Below, one piece after another: positions 21,890 through 33,090 of a stretch of DNA of 64,000 bases. The translations under genes were made by a program, and so were the position numbers. This DNA is from Delphinus delphis (Eukaryota > Chordata > Mammalia > Artiodactyla > Delphinidae), in NCBI RefSeq assembly GCF_949987515.2, contig NC_082694.2, positions 68,074,080 through 68,138,079 of the forward strand, in the 5' to 3' direction. The first letter of the stretch is position 1, and each line of letters begins with the position of its first letter. The notes beneath the pieces were generated by a model, which worked only from the letters and a program-made list of their open reading frames with translations, made no database searches and was not told the DNA's origin.

Positions 21890-22085
21890 GAAAGGCCCTG
21901 GCTCTGGACTCAGTCTCAGGACTAAATTCAGACTCCTGTGCTTATTAGCTGAATGAACTTGGGCAAGTATTTAACTTCTGGGTCTCAGTTTTCTCATCTA
22001 TAAAATGGGGAGAATAGTACATCCCACTTAAAGGGAATATGTTATATATGTGCAGTGCTTAGCATGGGGCTTGGCTATTCTAGGC
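21890..22085 (+). repeat. MIR SINE
   Basis: Sense: gctctggactcagtctcagg, gaatgaacttgggcaagtat, ggtctcagttttctcatcta, taaaatggggagaatagtac, cagtgcttagcatggggct. Confidence 0.9.
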
Positions 22086-22389
22086 AACCTCATACCACAA
22101 ATTTAGTTTGAAGTGATCCTTCATGGTAATGTCCCAAGTGCCTGAAAGATGATGTTCATATAGTCTCTGAAGACAGCCATCTTCATCCTAGGCCTTCATC
22201 CTAGGCCTCAAAGAATCTCACAAATAACTTTTCAAGGAGTCAAAGCACCACACACTAAAAATAACCAAGCACATAAACAAACACGGTGTCCAGGAGCAAG
22301 TATTAGCAGAAAAAAACAAAGCAGAAATAGATCAAAAACTTTGGAGACTGAAATTATCAGACAAAAATTATAAAAATACTATGTTTTAA
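22086..22389. other. Intron 1 AT-rich DNA
   Basis: Contains a small direct repeat (ttcatcctaggcc twice at 22184-22209). The right half is probably the 5' edge of the old L1 to the right. Confidence 0.35.
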
Positions 22390-22406
22390 AAAATAAAAGA
22401 CAAACT

Positions 22407-22736
22407 AGGGCCTCCCTGGTGACACACTGGTTAAGAATCTGCCTGCCAATGTAGGGGACATGGGTTTGAGCCCTGGTCTGGGAAGATCCCACATGCCACA
22501 GAGCAACTAAGTCCGTGCACCACAACTACCGAGCCTGCACTCTAGAGCCCATGAGCCACAACTACTGAAGCCTGCTCGCCTAGAGCCCATGCTCTGCAAC
22601 AAGAGAAGCCACCGCAATGAGAAGCCTGTGCACCACAATGAAAGAGTAGCCCCCACTCGCCGCAACTAGAGAAAGCCTGTGCACAGCAACAAAGACCCAA
22701 TGCAGCCAAAAAAATAAATAAATTTTAAAAATAAAT
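22407..22736 (+). mobile_element. CHR-1 type SINE with target-site duplication
   Basis: Full-length long form. It is flanked by a perfect 16-bp duplication aaataaaagacaaact (22391-22406 and 22737-22752), so the insertion site is exact. Somewhat more diverged than the copy at 13816 (head gggcctccctggtgacacac). Confidence 0.94.
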
Positions 22737-23214
22737 AAATAAAAGACAAACTTGAGGATATTTATAGGAACACAAAATTATTTTAAAAAGTAACATTGAA
22801 AATTTGGTAAAGAACTAAATGTAAATTAAATTTGAAAAATAAAACCAATTTTCCAAATCTATGATCAGGTTTAACAGCAAATTAGACACAATAAGAAGAA
22901 TGAATAAATTAGGATATGTGTTATAATAAATTACTTAGAATGCAGTATAGAAAGACAACAAGATGGTAAAATTGGAAGACAGGCTAAGAGACATGGCACA
23001 TAAAGTGAGAAAAGCAAACAAACATTTAATTGGCACTGCAGAAAGAAAAGACAGAAATAGTGGAGTAAAAGCAATATTTCAAGAGATACTAGCTGGGAAA
23101 TTTTCAAAACTGATGAAAGATATTAAGCCACAGATTCAAGATACACTACAAATGTTGAGTAAGATTAACACAAAAATGAATGAACTAGGAAACACATATA
23201 CAACATAGACTGTA

Positions 23215-23640
23215 TATTTTTCCAAAGATGGCCATGGCATTTCCTTCCATCCTGTATGCACTTTTGCAATATGACTTTTGCCACTCTTCCCCCCTTAAGA
23301 AGTGAAGTCTATTTCCTTCCCCTTGAATCTACGCTGGCCTTGAAACTTGCATTTACCAACAGAAGCAGCAGAAATTATTCTTGAGTCTATGCATTAAAAG
23401 GCCTTGTGGCTTCCAATTTTGCTCTTTTTGGACCCTGAGTCTCAAGGTAAGGAATCCCAGGCTTTTCATGTAGAGATAAAGGCTGTGTGGAGGGGTACCA
23501 AGGCACCCCAGTACCAAGTCTCCTGATATGGCATTTTAGACTCTCCAAGTCAATCCCAGACAACACTATGTGGAACAGAGACAAGATCCCTGAAGTCATC
23601 CCAAACTGCAGACTCACTGAATTGTGTGTAAGTAAATGTG
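23215..23640 (+). repeat. MLT1-like LTR (MaLR)
   Basis: Order fits an MLT1 LTR: gatggccatggcatttcctt, gcaatatgacttttgccact, gtgaagtctatttccttccc, cttgaatctacgctggcctt, aaaaggccttgtggcttcca, ending cactgaattgtgtgtaagta. Inserted in the old L1. Confidence 0.6.
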
Positions 23641-24744
23641 AAACATAAAACTTTCCAAGACTTACTTAAGCAGAAGTAAATATGAATAATTCCATAACCA
23701 TTAAAAAATTGAGTCAGTAGTCAAAAGTCCACCAAAAAATAATATTTCAGGCCTAAATGGTCTTATTGGTGAGTTCTACTACCAATTAAAGGAAAAAAAA
23801 TTCCATTATTAAAAACTATTCTAGAAAAGAGAAAAATAGGAACACTCCCAAATTTATTTTATGAGAATGTATAACATTGGTATCAAAATCCAGCAGTAGT
23901 GAGAGAAAGGAAAGTTATAGTTCAATCTCATTCATGAACATATAAGGGAAAAAAATCCTAAGCAAATGTTAGCAAACCAAATCCAGCAGTATATAAAAAC
24001 AAAGTACACTGTGACCAACTTGATTTTATTCCAGGAATGTATGAATGATTCAACATTAGAAAACCATTCAACATAATAATAAATCTAAAAGGAAAAAAAT
24101 AATACACTTATTTCCATAGATGCCGAAAAGACCTTCAACAAACTTTAAAGTTCATTCCTGATAAAAATGAAAACACAAATTTGTGGATACTTCTTTAATG
24201 TGAACACAGAAAACACACATATATGTGTGTGTATGTATGCATGATTCCCAAAATCCATCATCTAACTGAACAGGGAAAATGTGTTTCCTACTAAGATCAG
24301 GAACAAGGTGAGAATCCCCACTATCACCCTTGCTATTTAACATTGTATTGGAGTATCAGACAATGCAATCAGGAAAGAAAAGAAGTAAAGGCAGAAAAAG
24401 GAAAAATATCTCTATTCGTTGATAATGTGGGACTAACCATGAAAACTCTAGAGAATCAATGATAAAACTAATTCAAACAATGAAATAATTTAGCGAGATA
24501 GAAAGTATAAAATTAACATAGCAAAAAGTAAAAGCCTTCATATACATCAATGTATGGCCTGGCTTGGTTAGAAGATACAGTGGCCTCTTTCTCTCTATTT
24601 TGCAAATTTACGGCAATTCCAATAAAAATACCAATACCTTTTTTTTCTAAAGTTAGGCGAATTGTTTCTAAAATTCATATAGAAAAATAAACATGCAAAA
24701 ATAGCTATGAAATCCTGGAAAACAAGTGCAATGAAGGTAGGTGA

Positions 24745-24965
24745 AGTACATTGCAAAATGGCCACAAATCTCTCCTATCCTTGAATGTATGTCACTTTGC
24801 AGTATAACATTGCGGTTCCTCCCCAAAAGAGGAGAAGACTATTTCTCTACCCCTTAAACCTGCAGTTGGCCATATGAATTGCTTTGGTCAATGGGGCATT
24901 ATCAAAGATGATGCAAGCATGAGACTTGAAAAGTGTTGATGCTTTTGGAGCCTACCCTTTTTCGT
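24745..24965 (+). repeat. Possible MLT1-like LTR fragment
   Basis: Shares the motif order of the LTR at 23215 (gcaaaatggccacaaatctc, agaagactatttctctaccc, ttggccatatgaattgcttt) but is shorter and truncated on the right. Confidence 0.45.
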
Positions 24966-26955
24966 TGCATTCTGGAACCTGAGACCACATGGTCTTTAAA
25001 AAAAAAAAGACAACTTCCTTTGCAAGCAGAGAATTTAAAACTAAAATACTACTTCTCATCTGTGACATTTGCAAAAATTCTAAGGCCTGACAATACACTC
25101 TATTGTCAAGCTGTGGAGAAGTAGGCATTTTCATATATATTGCCAATGGGAATGTAAAATGGTATAATCCCTATGGTTGGGGGGAAATTTGGTGATATCT
25201 AACGAAACTATATGTGTTTTTATCCTTTGACCCAGAAATCCCAGTTCTAGGAACTTACCCTAAGCTCTCCCTCCAACAACATGAATAAGACCTATGTACA
25301 CAATTGTTCATGACAGCATTACTTAAAGTAGCAAAATATTGGAAACAATCTAGTGTGCATACTGGGAGACTGGTTGAATATATATGGTACACAATGGAAT
25401 ATCCTACAGCTGGAAAAAAATAAAAAAGATTTCTGAACAGATACAATGTAATTTCAGGATATATTATTAAGTGAAAAGAAATCAAGATGAAAAAGAAGTT
25501 TATAGTAGATTACCTTTGTGCAAGAAGGAAGAAAATATAAGAATATATATTTGCAAAAAGAAACATAGAAAGGATATGACAATAATGAAATTGGTTACCG
25601 ACAGGGATAGGTGGAAATGGGATGGATGGGATAGGGATGGGAATGACACTTCTCCGGGTAGATCTTTTCACACTTTTGAACTTTTGAACCATGTTAATGC
25701 TTTATATATTCAAAAACTAAAGTAAAATCAAGAATGGGAGAAACTTTATAAGTGAATAGAAACAGAGACAAATTTAACTATATGTCAAATACATAACATA
25801 ACCACACAGAGAGAACAAAAGAAAAAGAGTTAATACAAGTGATCTTGATCCAAGTACTTTGATTATATACCCTGCGTGGGACATATTCTAAGGACAAAAG
25901 AACCACAAAGAGATTTCGAACTTTGTTTGTGGTGGTGTTATTGTTGCAGTAATTCCAATATTGTGTTGGATGTACTGTAGGATTCAGCAAATGAATAAAT
26001 TTATCAATATTTTTGTAACCTCAGCTTACACTGTGGGATAAGGACAATACAAATCAGGAATAGAGGAAGGAGATAAAAGCCTAATTCTAACTAAAATTAA
26101 GAGATATCTGTATAAATTCATCTCATTAAAAAGAAAACGATATTTCTTGGCTCTGTCCACTGAGAGAACTTAGACATAATGACACTCCAGAAGCAATGAA
26201 CACCCCTGGCATCTCGATCTTGGTTTCTAAATAAAATCCCCTATCAATTGGCACCTTAAAGACGTTGCTAATTGCATGGTGAGACAGGGAAAATAGAAGA
26301 TTAGCCTGGAATAACTTGTTCCATAAAGCTAAAAAGTGCTTAAAAATTGATGGGGAAAAAGGAATCAGCTTGAAGTGGCTCTTCTCACTGGCCAATAACT
26401 TGAGCATCAAAATGAGTAATGACAGGACTGGGTTATAATATACTGATTAATAAAAGAATCCATATGTCCATTTTATATGAGAAAGATAAAACCTAAAAAG
26501 AGTGGGGCACAGAAGAGAATTTTATTTTATGGAGGAATGCCAACTAACAATAGTAGGAGGAACGATAGCCATTTTAAAATCACCATCTTACACTCACCAT
26601 GGTAATAATTCAGCCAAGAATCATCAATGGATGTTAAAAACCATTGGGTATAAGAACAGTCACTCGGTATCACAGTATCTCCCTACAGACAACTTATAAA
26701 TCACATGGGGGGAGGTACCTTTACAAGGGAGAAAGCTGGCAGACACCACCTTAACCAAATTATCAAATTTAACATCACCAATGAAAATATTTGCTAACGT
26801 CACATGTATCGCTGAATGTTACACATCAAGGACACAACATGATCTACATTGTATTTCTACCTGAAGAGTTTAATCTGATTCTAGCAACAAAGAAACAGTT
26901 TGGACCAATCCAAACTGCAGTGGGCACAAAAAAAGCCAGCCTCAAATTTTCAAGG

Positions 26956-26976
26956 ACACACACACACACACACACA
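26956..26976 (+). repeat. (CA)n microsatellite, short
   Basis: About ten CA units in old L1-derived sequence. Confidence 0.9.
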
Positions 26977-27898
26977 AAAGAAAGAAAGGGGAAAAAAAGG
27001 CTAAAGAACTACTCTAGATTAAAAGGGTTTAAAGAGGCAGCACAAGTAAATGCAATGTGCAGTCTTTGGTGAATTTAACAAGCAATGACTGAAAAAAATG
27101 AACAAAATAATAAAAAGTCAATTAACTTAATTCACCATATTAGCAGATTAGAGTAAATCATACCATCATCTCAATAAGTGCAGAAAAATTTATTCAGCAC
27201 CCACTTATGTGTTTTTTTTAAAACCGCTTAGCAAATTAGGAATAAAATAGAACTTTCTTAGTCTCATAAAGAGCATCTACAGAAAAGCCTGTAGCAAACA
27301 CCACACTTACTGACGAAACATTAAACACTTTCCTTTTGAACTTGGGAATAAGACAAGAGTGTGTCCAACCGTCACTGCTATGAACAGTTGTAGTGAAGGC
27401 ACCAGCCAGCACAGTAAGGCAAAAGAAAGAAAAGGCACACAGGCTGAAAAGAGAGCAACAAGACCGTCATCACTGGCAGGATTGTGTATACAGAAAATTC
27501 AAAAGAATATACAGATAACTTACTAAAATTTATAAGAGTTTAATTGGGTACAAAATTAAAAATTTATTTCTATATATCAATAACATTTTCAAAATGACAA
27601 TTTAACATTCCATTTATCATACACCAAAAGTATTAGATACCTAAGAATAAATTTAACAAAACATATGCAAAACCTCAGAGAAAATTATAAAGCATTGAGA
27701 GGCATTCAAGGTCTAATTATAAGCTCATGATTTGGAAGACTCAATATTATAAAGATGTCTGTTTTCTCCTACTTGATTCACAGAATTAAAAGCGATTTCT
27801 ATCAAAAGCCCAACAGGTTTGTTTTTTGGGGGGGTAGAAATTGACAAATAGTAAAATTGTGAAAGTTCAAAGCCAAGTCACTTCTAAAGAAGAAGAAA

Positions 27899-28118
27899 AG
27901 GTCTTCCCTGGTGGCGCAGTGGTTGAGAGTCCACCTGCCGATGCAAGGGACGCGGGTGCGTGCCCCGGTCTGGGAGGATCCCGCGTGCCGCGGAGCGGCT
28001 GGGCCCGTGAGCCATGGCCGCTGAGCCTGCGCGTCCGGAGCCTGTGCTCCTCAGCGGGAGAGGCCACAGCGGTGAGAGGCCCGCGTACCGCAAAAACAAA
28101 AACAAACAAACAAAAAGA
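27899..28118 (+). mobile_element. CHR-2 type SINE
   Basis: Head gtcttccctggtggcgcagt, CG-rich body (gcggagcggctgggcccgtg, gcgcgtccggagcctgtgct) and tail gaggcccgcgtaccgc plus CAAA repeats. This is the younger, shorter, CpG-rich cetacean form. It sits inside L1 ORF2. Confidence 0.95.
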
Positions 28119-28564
28119 ATAAAAAACAGAAAGACTTGTTTCTCACAAATAATAAAGCTTAGTACAAAACTACAGAATTAAGATAATGTGCTACTGGCAC
28201 AGGGATAGACAATGGGACAAATAAATCAAAACAGAGTTTTAAAACAGATGCATGCACGTATGAGTCCTTTATATATGAACAGTGGAGGCTCTTCAGAATG
28301 GTGAGGAAGCAACTGACTTTTCAATAAATGGTGCTGAGACAACCAGGTATCTTCATGAAAAAACACATAAAACTAGGTTCTCCTCTTACAGTAGTCACCA
28401 AAATCAATCCCAGATGTCTTTAAAAAGACCCAGTGAGAAAAGCAATTTATAAAGTTTTTAGAAGGAAATATAGGATAATATCTTCATGACTCTGAGGCCA
28501 GAGAGAAGTTCTTTAAGAAGACACAAAGAGCACACACCAGAAAAGATTAAAAAAACTTTAGAAA

Positions 28565-29020
28565 TGGACAGTCTACAGACAGACAATGGCCAGACCATAG
28601 ATGACAATACACCTGTGACCCACACATCTGCAGTAGACGGGCAAGGAATCAGCCTAGAACAGTCAGGACTTGGCCCATGTCTGCAGCTCCCCAACTTTTG
28701 TCCCTGCTTCCAACTCAGGACCAACCAGAGAAAGCCACGTATGTTTCCCAAACGAATCATTTAAGATGCCTGGTTTCTAGCCACCTGCAGCTAGTTTCCC
28801 CCTGGCAACAGCCGCCAGTCAGAGCAGCCCTGAAGCCTTCCCCTTTTCCGTCGTCAAGCTTTCCCACTCCCCTGCCTGCCTCGGAGTCTCTGCCAAACGC
28901 AAATGATAGCAGCTTTTACCATAGCAACCTTGGAATACATGCCTCCGTTTGTTCTCATTTGGCTGGTCTCCCTTTACTTCCCCCCCAGATTAGGAAGTTT
29001 GTTCACTTAAAGTCTCCATA
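28565..29020. repeat. Unidentified insertion inside old L1
   Basis: About 455 bp of non-L1 sequence separating two L1 ORF2 segments that belong in order (ends near 28560, resumes near 29020). It is rich in short CT-rich runs. It could be an LTR; I cannot name the family. Confidence 0.4.
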
Positions 29021-29255
29021 AAGAGAATGAAAGACAAGCTTCAGAAGATACTTGTTGGTTATACCAACAAACAGCAAGTGCTCAGCCCATATGAACAACT
29101 AAAAAGAAATCAGTGGGAAAAAGGACAACCTGTTGAAAAAAAGGGAAACACACTAGAACGGTCACTGCGTGAAAGAATTCAAATGGTCCATAAACATAAA
29201 GATTCCTAAGCCTCAGGAGTAATCAGGAAAATGCAGTCACCAGTGCAGGAAGCAG
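29021..29255 (+). repeat. L1 ORF2 remnant (continuation)
   Basis: gagaatgaaagacaagcttc, agtgggaaaaaggacaacct, aaatggtccataaacataaa, aatcaggaaaatgcag follow the usual ORF2 order with deletions. Confidence 0.6.
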
Positions 29256-29460
29256 AGCAGGCACTATCGTTCTCTCTGGCCTCGCATCCCACCCAGCGAC
29301 TCAGAGAGGGCGACCGACATGTCCCAGGTAGGTAGCCGAAGCAGCGCTTGGACCCCAGCCAGGCCCCGGCCTCTGTCCCCGCCTCCTCCTCTCCCTCTGC
29401 GGGCTCCAGGGCAAGAGCTTTCTGACTCTGGGCCCAGGCCTCTCATTTGGAGACAGTTAA
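29256..29460. other. Intron 1 unique DNA, GC-rich
   Basis: No exon or repeat recognised. The C/G-rich block at 29330-29410 is not matched to anything. Confidence 0.4.
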
Positions 29461-29476
29461 AAAATCATCTTTAAGG

Positions 29477-29699
29477 GACTTGCCTGGTGGCGCAGTGGTT
29501 GAGAGTCCGCCTGCCAATGCAGGGGATGCGGGTTCGTGCCCCCGTCCGGGAGGATCCCACATGCCGCGGAGCGGCTGGGCCCGTGAGCCATGGCCGCTGG
29601 GCCTGCGCGTCCGGAGCCTGTGCTCCGCAACGGGAGAGGCCGCAATGGGAGAGGCCGCAACGGTGAGAGGCCCGCGTACCGCAAAAAAAAAAAAAAAAA
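29477..29699 (+). mobile_element. CHR-2 type SINE with perfect target-site duplication
   Basis: Flanked by a perfect 16-bp duplication aaaatcatctttaagg (29461-29476 and 29700-29715) with an A tail of about 20. The body carries an extra 'gcaatgggagaggcc' unit duplicated near 29640-29660. The low divergence and intact duplication suggest a fairly young insertion. Confidence 0.96.
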
Positions 29700-29989
29700 A
29701 AAATCATCTTTAAGGCCCTCTTCGGTTTAAAAGATCCCGCCTTTCTGAACAAAGGGAGGAAGGTAGAGCCAGGGGCTGGGAGAAGAGGGACAGAGGCACT
29801 GTCTTCTAACCATTAGCTCAGAAGAAATCCAAAGCCCTGGCTTGAGCCCACTCGTTGCAGTCAGAGTCAGTAGTACTAAAGAGCGTGGTGCAATCCTGTA
29901 GAATTCATCATCCTCAAATCTGCCTTCCTCTGCCCTTTCAGCAAAAACGAACAAAGCCCATGTAATGATCAAAATGTGCTTACCATTAG

Positions 29990-30115
29990 TGGTCATAGTG
30001 GTACTTTTCCATGTTAAGAAGCAAGGTCCAGGGAGGTAGGACTTGCCCAAGGCCACGCAGCACAGAGCAGTAGAATCCGGGTCTTCACGACTCCTACACC
30101 TATGGCTTTTTGCTT
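29990..30115 (-). repeat. MIR SINE fragment
   Basis: Antisense: tccagggaggtaggacttgc, ccaaggccacgcagcacaga, gaatccgggtcttcacgact. Confidence 0.8.
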
Positions 30116-30337
30116 CCCCACCACGGGGCTGTTGCCCGCCCACGCTTCTCACCTGTCCTAAGACCTGCCCACCCCCCTACAGCTGTGGGCACTTAAGCTC
30201 AGCACTGCAGCCTGCTTATTCTCACCTGTGCGTTTCGTGCTCACTGAAAATTCCTCTCCCAAGCTCTGTGCCGAAGCAACATGGGACACCGGCAGGGCTG
30301 ACCCATTGGTTGCCCTCTGAGCAAAAGGCAGACTTAC

Positions 30338-30395
30338 CTCGCCCCAGCAGCAGCAGCAGCAGCCCCAGGAGGAAAGTGCGTGGCCGCAGCCCCAT
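30338..30395 (-). CDS. PLB1: PLB1 exon 1 (start codon and signal peptide)
   Basis: 58 coding nt ending in phase 1. It encodes MGLRPRTFLLGLLLLLLGR plus G, against human MGLRPGIFLLELLLLLGQG. This is a classic secretory signal: two Arg in the n-region, a Leu-rich core and a small-residue end, for targeting to the endoplasmic reticulum and then the apical membrane. The ATG sits in a strong Kozak context (A at -3, G at +4) and is the first ATG after the TATA-like box about 55 nt upstream. The donor is GCGAG|GTAAGT at 30337, close to ideal. The Leu core is coded by six consecutive CTG triplets, a short repeat that could vary in length. No other start is needed. Confidence 0.95.
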
Positions 30396-30550
30396 GCTGG
30401 AACCCTCCAGACGTCCGCGGACCGATGGGCTATCACTCTTCCTTCTGCTTTTATGCTCCTCTGTTGTCTGATAGGACGCCCGTCATAAATTTTACTGTCT
30501 TCACCTTTGAAAGGGGCAGTGACCAGCTGTAAATGATAAATATTAACATT
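30396..30550 (-). promoter_or_regulatory. PLB1: PLB1 core promoter and short 5' UTR
   Basis: Reading the minus strand toward the gene: an HNF1-like site GTTAATATTTATC (30547-30535, two mismatches to GTTAATNATTAAC); an HNF4 half-site-like CCTTTCAAAGGTGA (30514-30501); a CDX-like TTTATGAC (30489-30482); a TATA-like CATAAAAG (30455-30448); then about 25-30 nt to the likely transcription start near 30424, and a 5' UTR of about 30 nt. HNF1, HNF4 and CDX2 are the standard regulators of enterocyte brush-border genes, so the combination fits PLB1 expression in the small intestine. The motifs are seen; their binding and use are inferred. The region is not CpG-rich. Confidence 0.65.
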
Positions 30551-32984
30551 TAGGTAGACGACTTCTCAAGGTAGATGGGTCAAAGATGGGTGGCATGTTC
30601 TAGACAAAGGCACCAGAAGACCAGGACCACACAGCCCCCTTCGCCTGGCCTCCCAGGATGGTGAGTGCCCAGAAATTGCTAGCAACGGGGGACTGGAAAT
30701 TGCTGGCACTGGGCTGGAATCCCAGGTCGGCCACAGCCGTCAGAGCTTGGGGGGCATCCCTTAGGTTAGCCCCAGCTTTCCCGCTGTAAGCTATGGAACT
30801 AAAAGCCAGGAAAGGAGAGAAAGTACTCTGTAACAACTGTAAACCAGCCACCTCCGAATGTGAGCTCTCTAGTGGGCAATGTGTCCCCACAGTGTCTCAG
30901 GAGTGCCTCTGGGTTCCCTAGCCTCCACGGCACAGAGAGGTTTTCTCCGAGCCCTGCGCCTAGAGCCGGGGTGGCTGGGAGTGTTGGGCTGAAGTGTGTG
31001 CCGCACGTTTATTGTCTGCATGTTGAACTGACAGATGTTAGCCAGAGAGGTGAGCCATGGAACTCATCCGATAGAACTAGAAGTTTCCTTTGGGCAAACG
31101 AAGTCAGAATGCTGGGCTGGGTCCAAACTGGGCCGATGGCGCTGGAGTTTAAAGCCTGGGTGACAAGCCTTGAGGGGGTAACGTTGAATTTTTTCCCCAC
31201 AAGTATCAAGGAACAATGGCCTTTAGTTAATAGAACAAATATATTTAAATCATCCTTGCATTTTGGTGACCCTTATGGCAGCAAGGCTGAGAGCCTGACT
31301 TCTGAGATCTAGCTAGGAGTCTGGAGTCGGTTTCTATCACCCAACCTCAGGTCTTGATCTGCTGACACTTTTCTCAAATGTTTAAAATCACAGTTGGGTT
31401 CTCTTAAGTATAAAGTGAAGACTAAGTGGGCGGCCCCTTGTTTCTGGCTTCCAGATATTAAGATGTCGTTCTCCTTTTTCACCTGCTCAGAAAAATGTGG
31501 CTCGTGGGTGACCACTGGTTTAGCTGTGTCTAAGGCTCCGCCTCAGGGCCGCACGGAGGTCTCAGGTCACACCGAGAGTGTGGAGGCCCTGATACAACTT
31601 GACCAGCTGACCATCGGCTGGTCTTGGAGCCTCGCAGAGGGCGGCACACAAGGCAGAGGAGGAAGAAGAAGTAAACCCAAGGCGTGCGTGCAGGGGCCAT
31701 TTGGACTAGATGCTTCCGAGCATCTGACACTTGGTATCTTCACCAGACTTCCCACAAAGCTCAATGAGAGACCCAAAGCTGCTGCCCTGCTACAAGGATG
31801 TCAGGAGTCCACTCAGCTCCAGGCCACCAACAGCTTCGAGGAGCATCCCTGAACCTACTTGGACTGAATGGGTGTTCATAGGTCCCCACTCATGCTTAAG
31901 CCAGTTGGAGGTGGGGTGGGAAGCGTGATGGGAAATGGGCAGAAATAGCCTAGCTCTGCAGTCTGTGTATTCCTTTCCGTCTCTTACTGCTTCTCTCCAT
32001 GACCATTATGGCCCAGCTGGACTGGCACACATACCAACTTCTCACCTCTTTTCCATTTAGAAAAATTGAGAAATGACTTAAACACATACTTAACCTGTGT
32101 GAAGCATTTTTATATAGTACAGACTGAATTCTCTCTTAGATAAAAAGATCTTTGAGTCCTGTCAGTGCATCACGGAATTCTCATCAACTGTGAGGCAGTG
32201 GGGGAATAACATTTTTTGGGGCATTCTTGTCATCCTCTGTGGTGTGCTCGTTAGGTGTTAGCTTAATGAGCACTGATGACCTATGTGATCTATTAGCAGC
32301 TGTGAAAACAATGGACAAAGGACTTGTCAAAAGCCAGAGGCAAACTCCAAAAGCTTATAAGCTTCTCTGATTTTTGCCACTAAAATGTCCTACGAGGACA
32401 TGTCCTAGAGAAGGTAAGATGCTTCACTTCAGACTTAGCAACAATCAGCAGGTGTTCCTTCTGCGAAAGGCACAGGCCCATGAATTCAAATCTTTTAGGG
32501 ATGGCAGTCCATGCCTTGGTCAGAAGGCATCTTAGTGACTAAAAAAGCTGAGAGTGTGCTGTTGTCCAAGAAACCACAAGGTGCCTGTGATTCTTTTTAA
32601 TGGTTGTGAGCCGTAGTAAATAAAATTGTTCTCTTCTTTCAACAAAGGAAAACCTCATCCCTGGCTCCTGGGTGAGCTCTGCCAATGTGGTAGAATGTGT
32701 GCCTGTCATTTAGGACAAGTACCCACTGGTGCCTATCTTACAAAAGACCCATGGCTAGAAGAGGAAGGGTACATACCAGAACTGTGGCAGGGGTGGAACC
32801 AGGGGTGTCAATTTCAGAATAATCTGCACGGATGCCACTCATGCCCTGAGAATTGTCTGCCCCAGTTTCAGCTTTTCTGAAGCACCTACTGGCCCTCACC
32901 ATGACGGCCTCGTGTCACTCATTCCTGCATGGAACTAAGTCGCAGGATCCTGGTAGGCCTCCTGAGGGAGACGTTGGGCCTTTC
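30551..32984. other. PLB1 upstream flank, unique DNA
   Basis: About 2.4 kb of mostly unique sequence immediately 5' of the promoter. No exon of another gene is supported. It is the natural place for proximal enhancers, but I can point to no specific element beyond the promoter sites. Confidence 0.5.
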
Positions 32985-33090
32985 TCTTCCTGTCGTCTTG
33001 GCACCCCTGGCACCCCTCCCCACAGAGCACCTAGCTCGGTGTCCTGCACATACGAGGCCCTCAACAAATCTTCATTCATTGGTTAACTCT
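32985..33090 (+). repeat. L2 3' end fragment
   Basis: cccacagagcacctagctcg, gtgtcctgcacatacgaggc, cctcaacaaatcttcattca fit the L2 tail. Confidence 0.65.

Larger units (their letters stand above)
22753..28564 (+). repeat. Old L1 composite (several ORF2 and 3' UTR segments)
   Basis: A long, badly decayed run of sense L1: ORF1-like at 22960-23200 (gaaattttcaaaactgatga), ORF2 at 23640-24560 (gaccaacttgattttattcc), ORF2 end and 3' region at 25000-25735 (gaccaatgggaatgtaaaa-type), further 3' UTR-like sequence to about 26950, then ORF2 again at 27060-28564. It is probably two or more L1M copies, not one. It is interrupted by MLT1-like LTR pieces and a CHR-2 SINE. No open reading frame survives. Confidence 0.65.
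405..30424 (-). other. PLB1: PLB1 gene, 5' part (exons 1-7 and introns 1-6)
   Basis: Gene-level entry for phospholipase B1, a type I membrane ectoenzyme of the intestinal brush border (also found in epididymis and skin) with four tandem GDSL-lipase repeats. It removes both acyl chains from phospholipids and cleaves retinyl esters. Seven minus-strand exons join in frame to 157 codons, about a tenth of the roughly 1,450-residue human protein. Seen directly: GT-AG borders on every intron, matching phases, no stop, strong Kozak start. Recognised from memory of human PLB1: the signal peptide, VHSLxPSDIKxVAAIGN, DLEKQxW, VLSDIIR and EDLWIQA blocks, all in the right order. Introns 1 to 6 are about 22,356, 1,171, 3,316, 580, 1,762 and 335 bp. 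Intron 7 and the rest of the gene run off the left edge. The left limit given is the last exon seen; the right limit is an estimated transcription start. Confidence 0.93.

Noticed and set aside
27841..28122. Open frames on both strands around 27.9 and 29.5 kb rich in Arg, Gly and Pro
   Set aside because: They are the CpG-rich CHR-2 SINE body, which leaves several frames open by composition.
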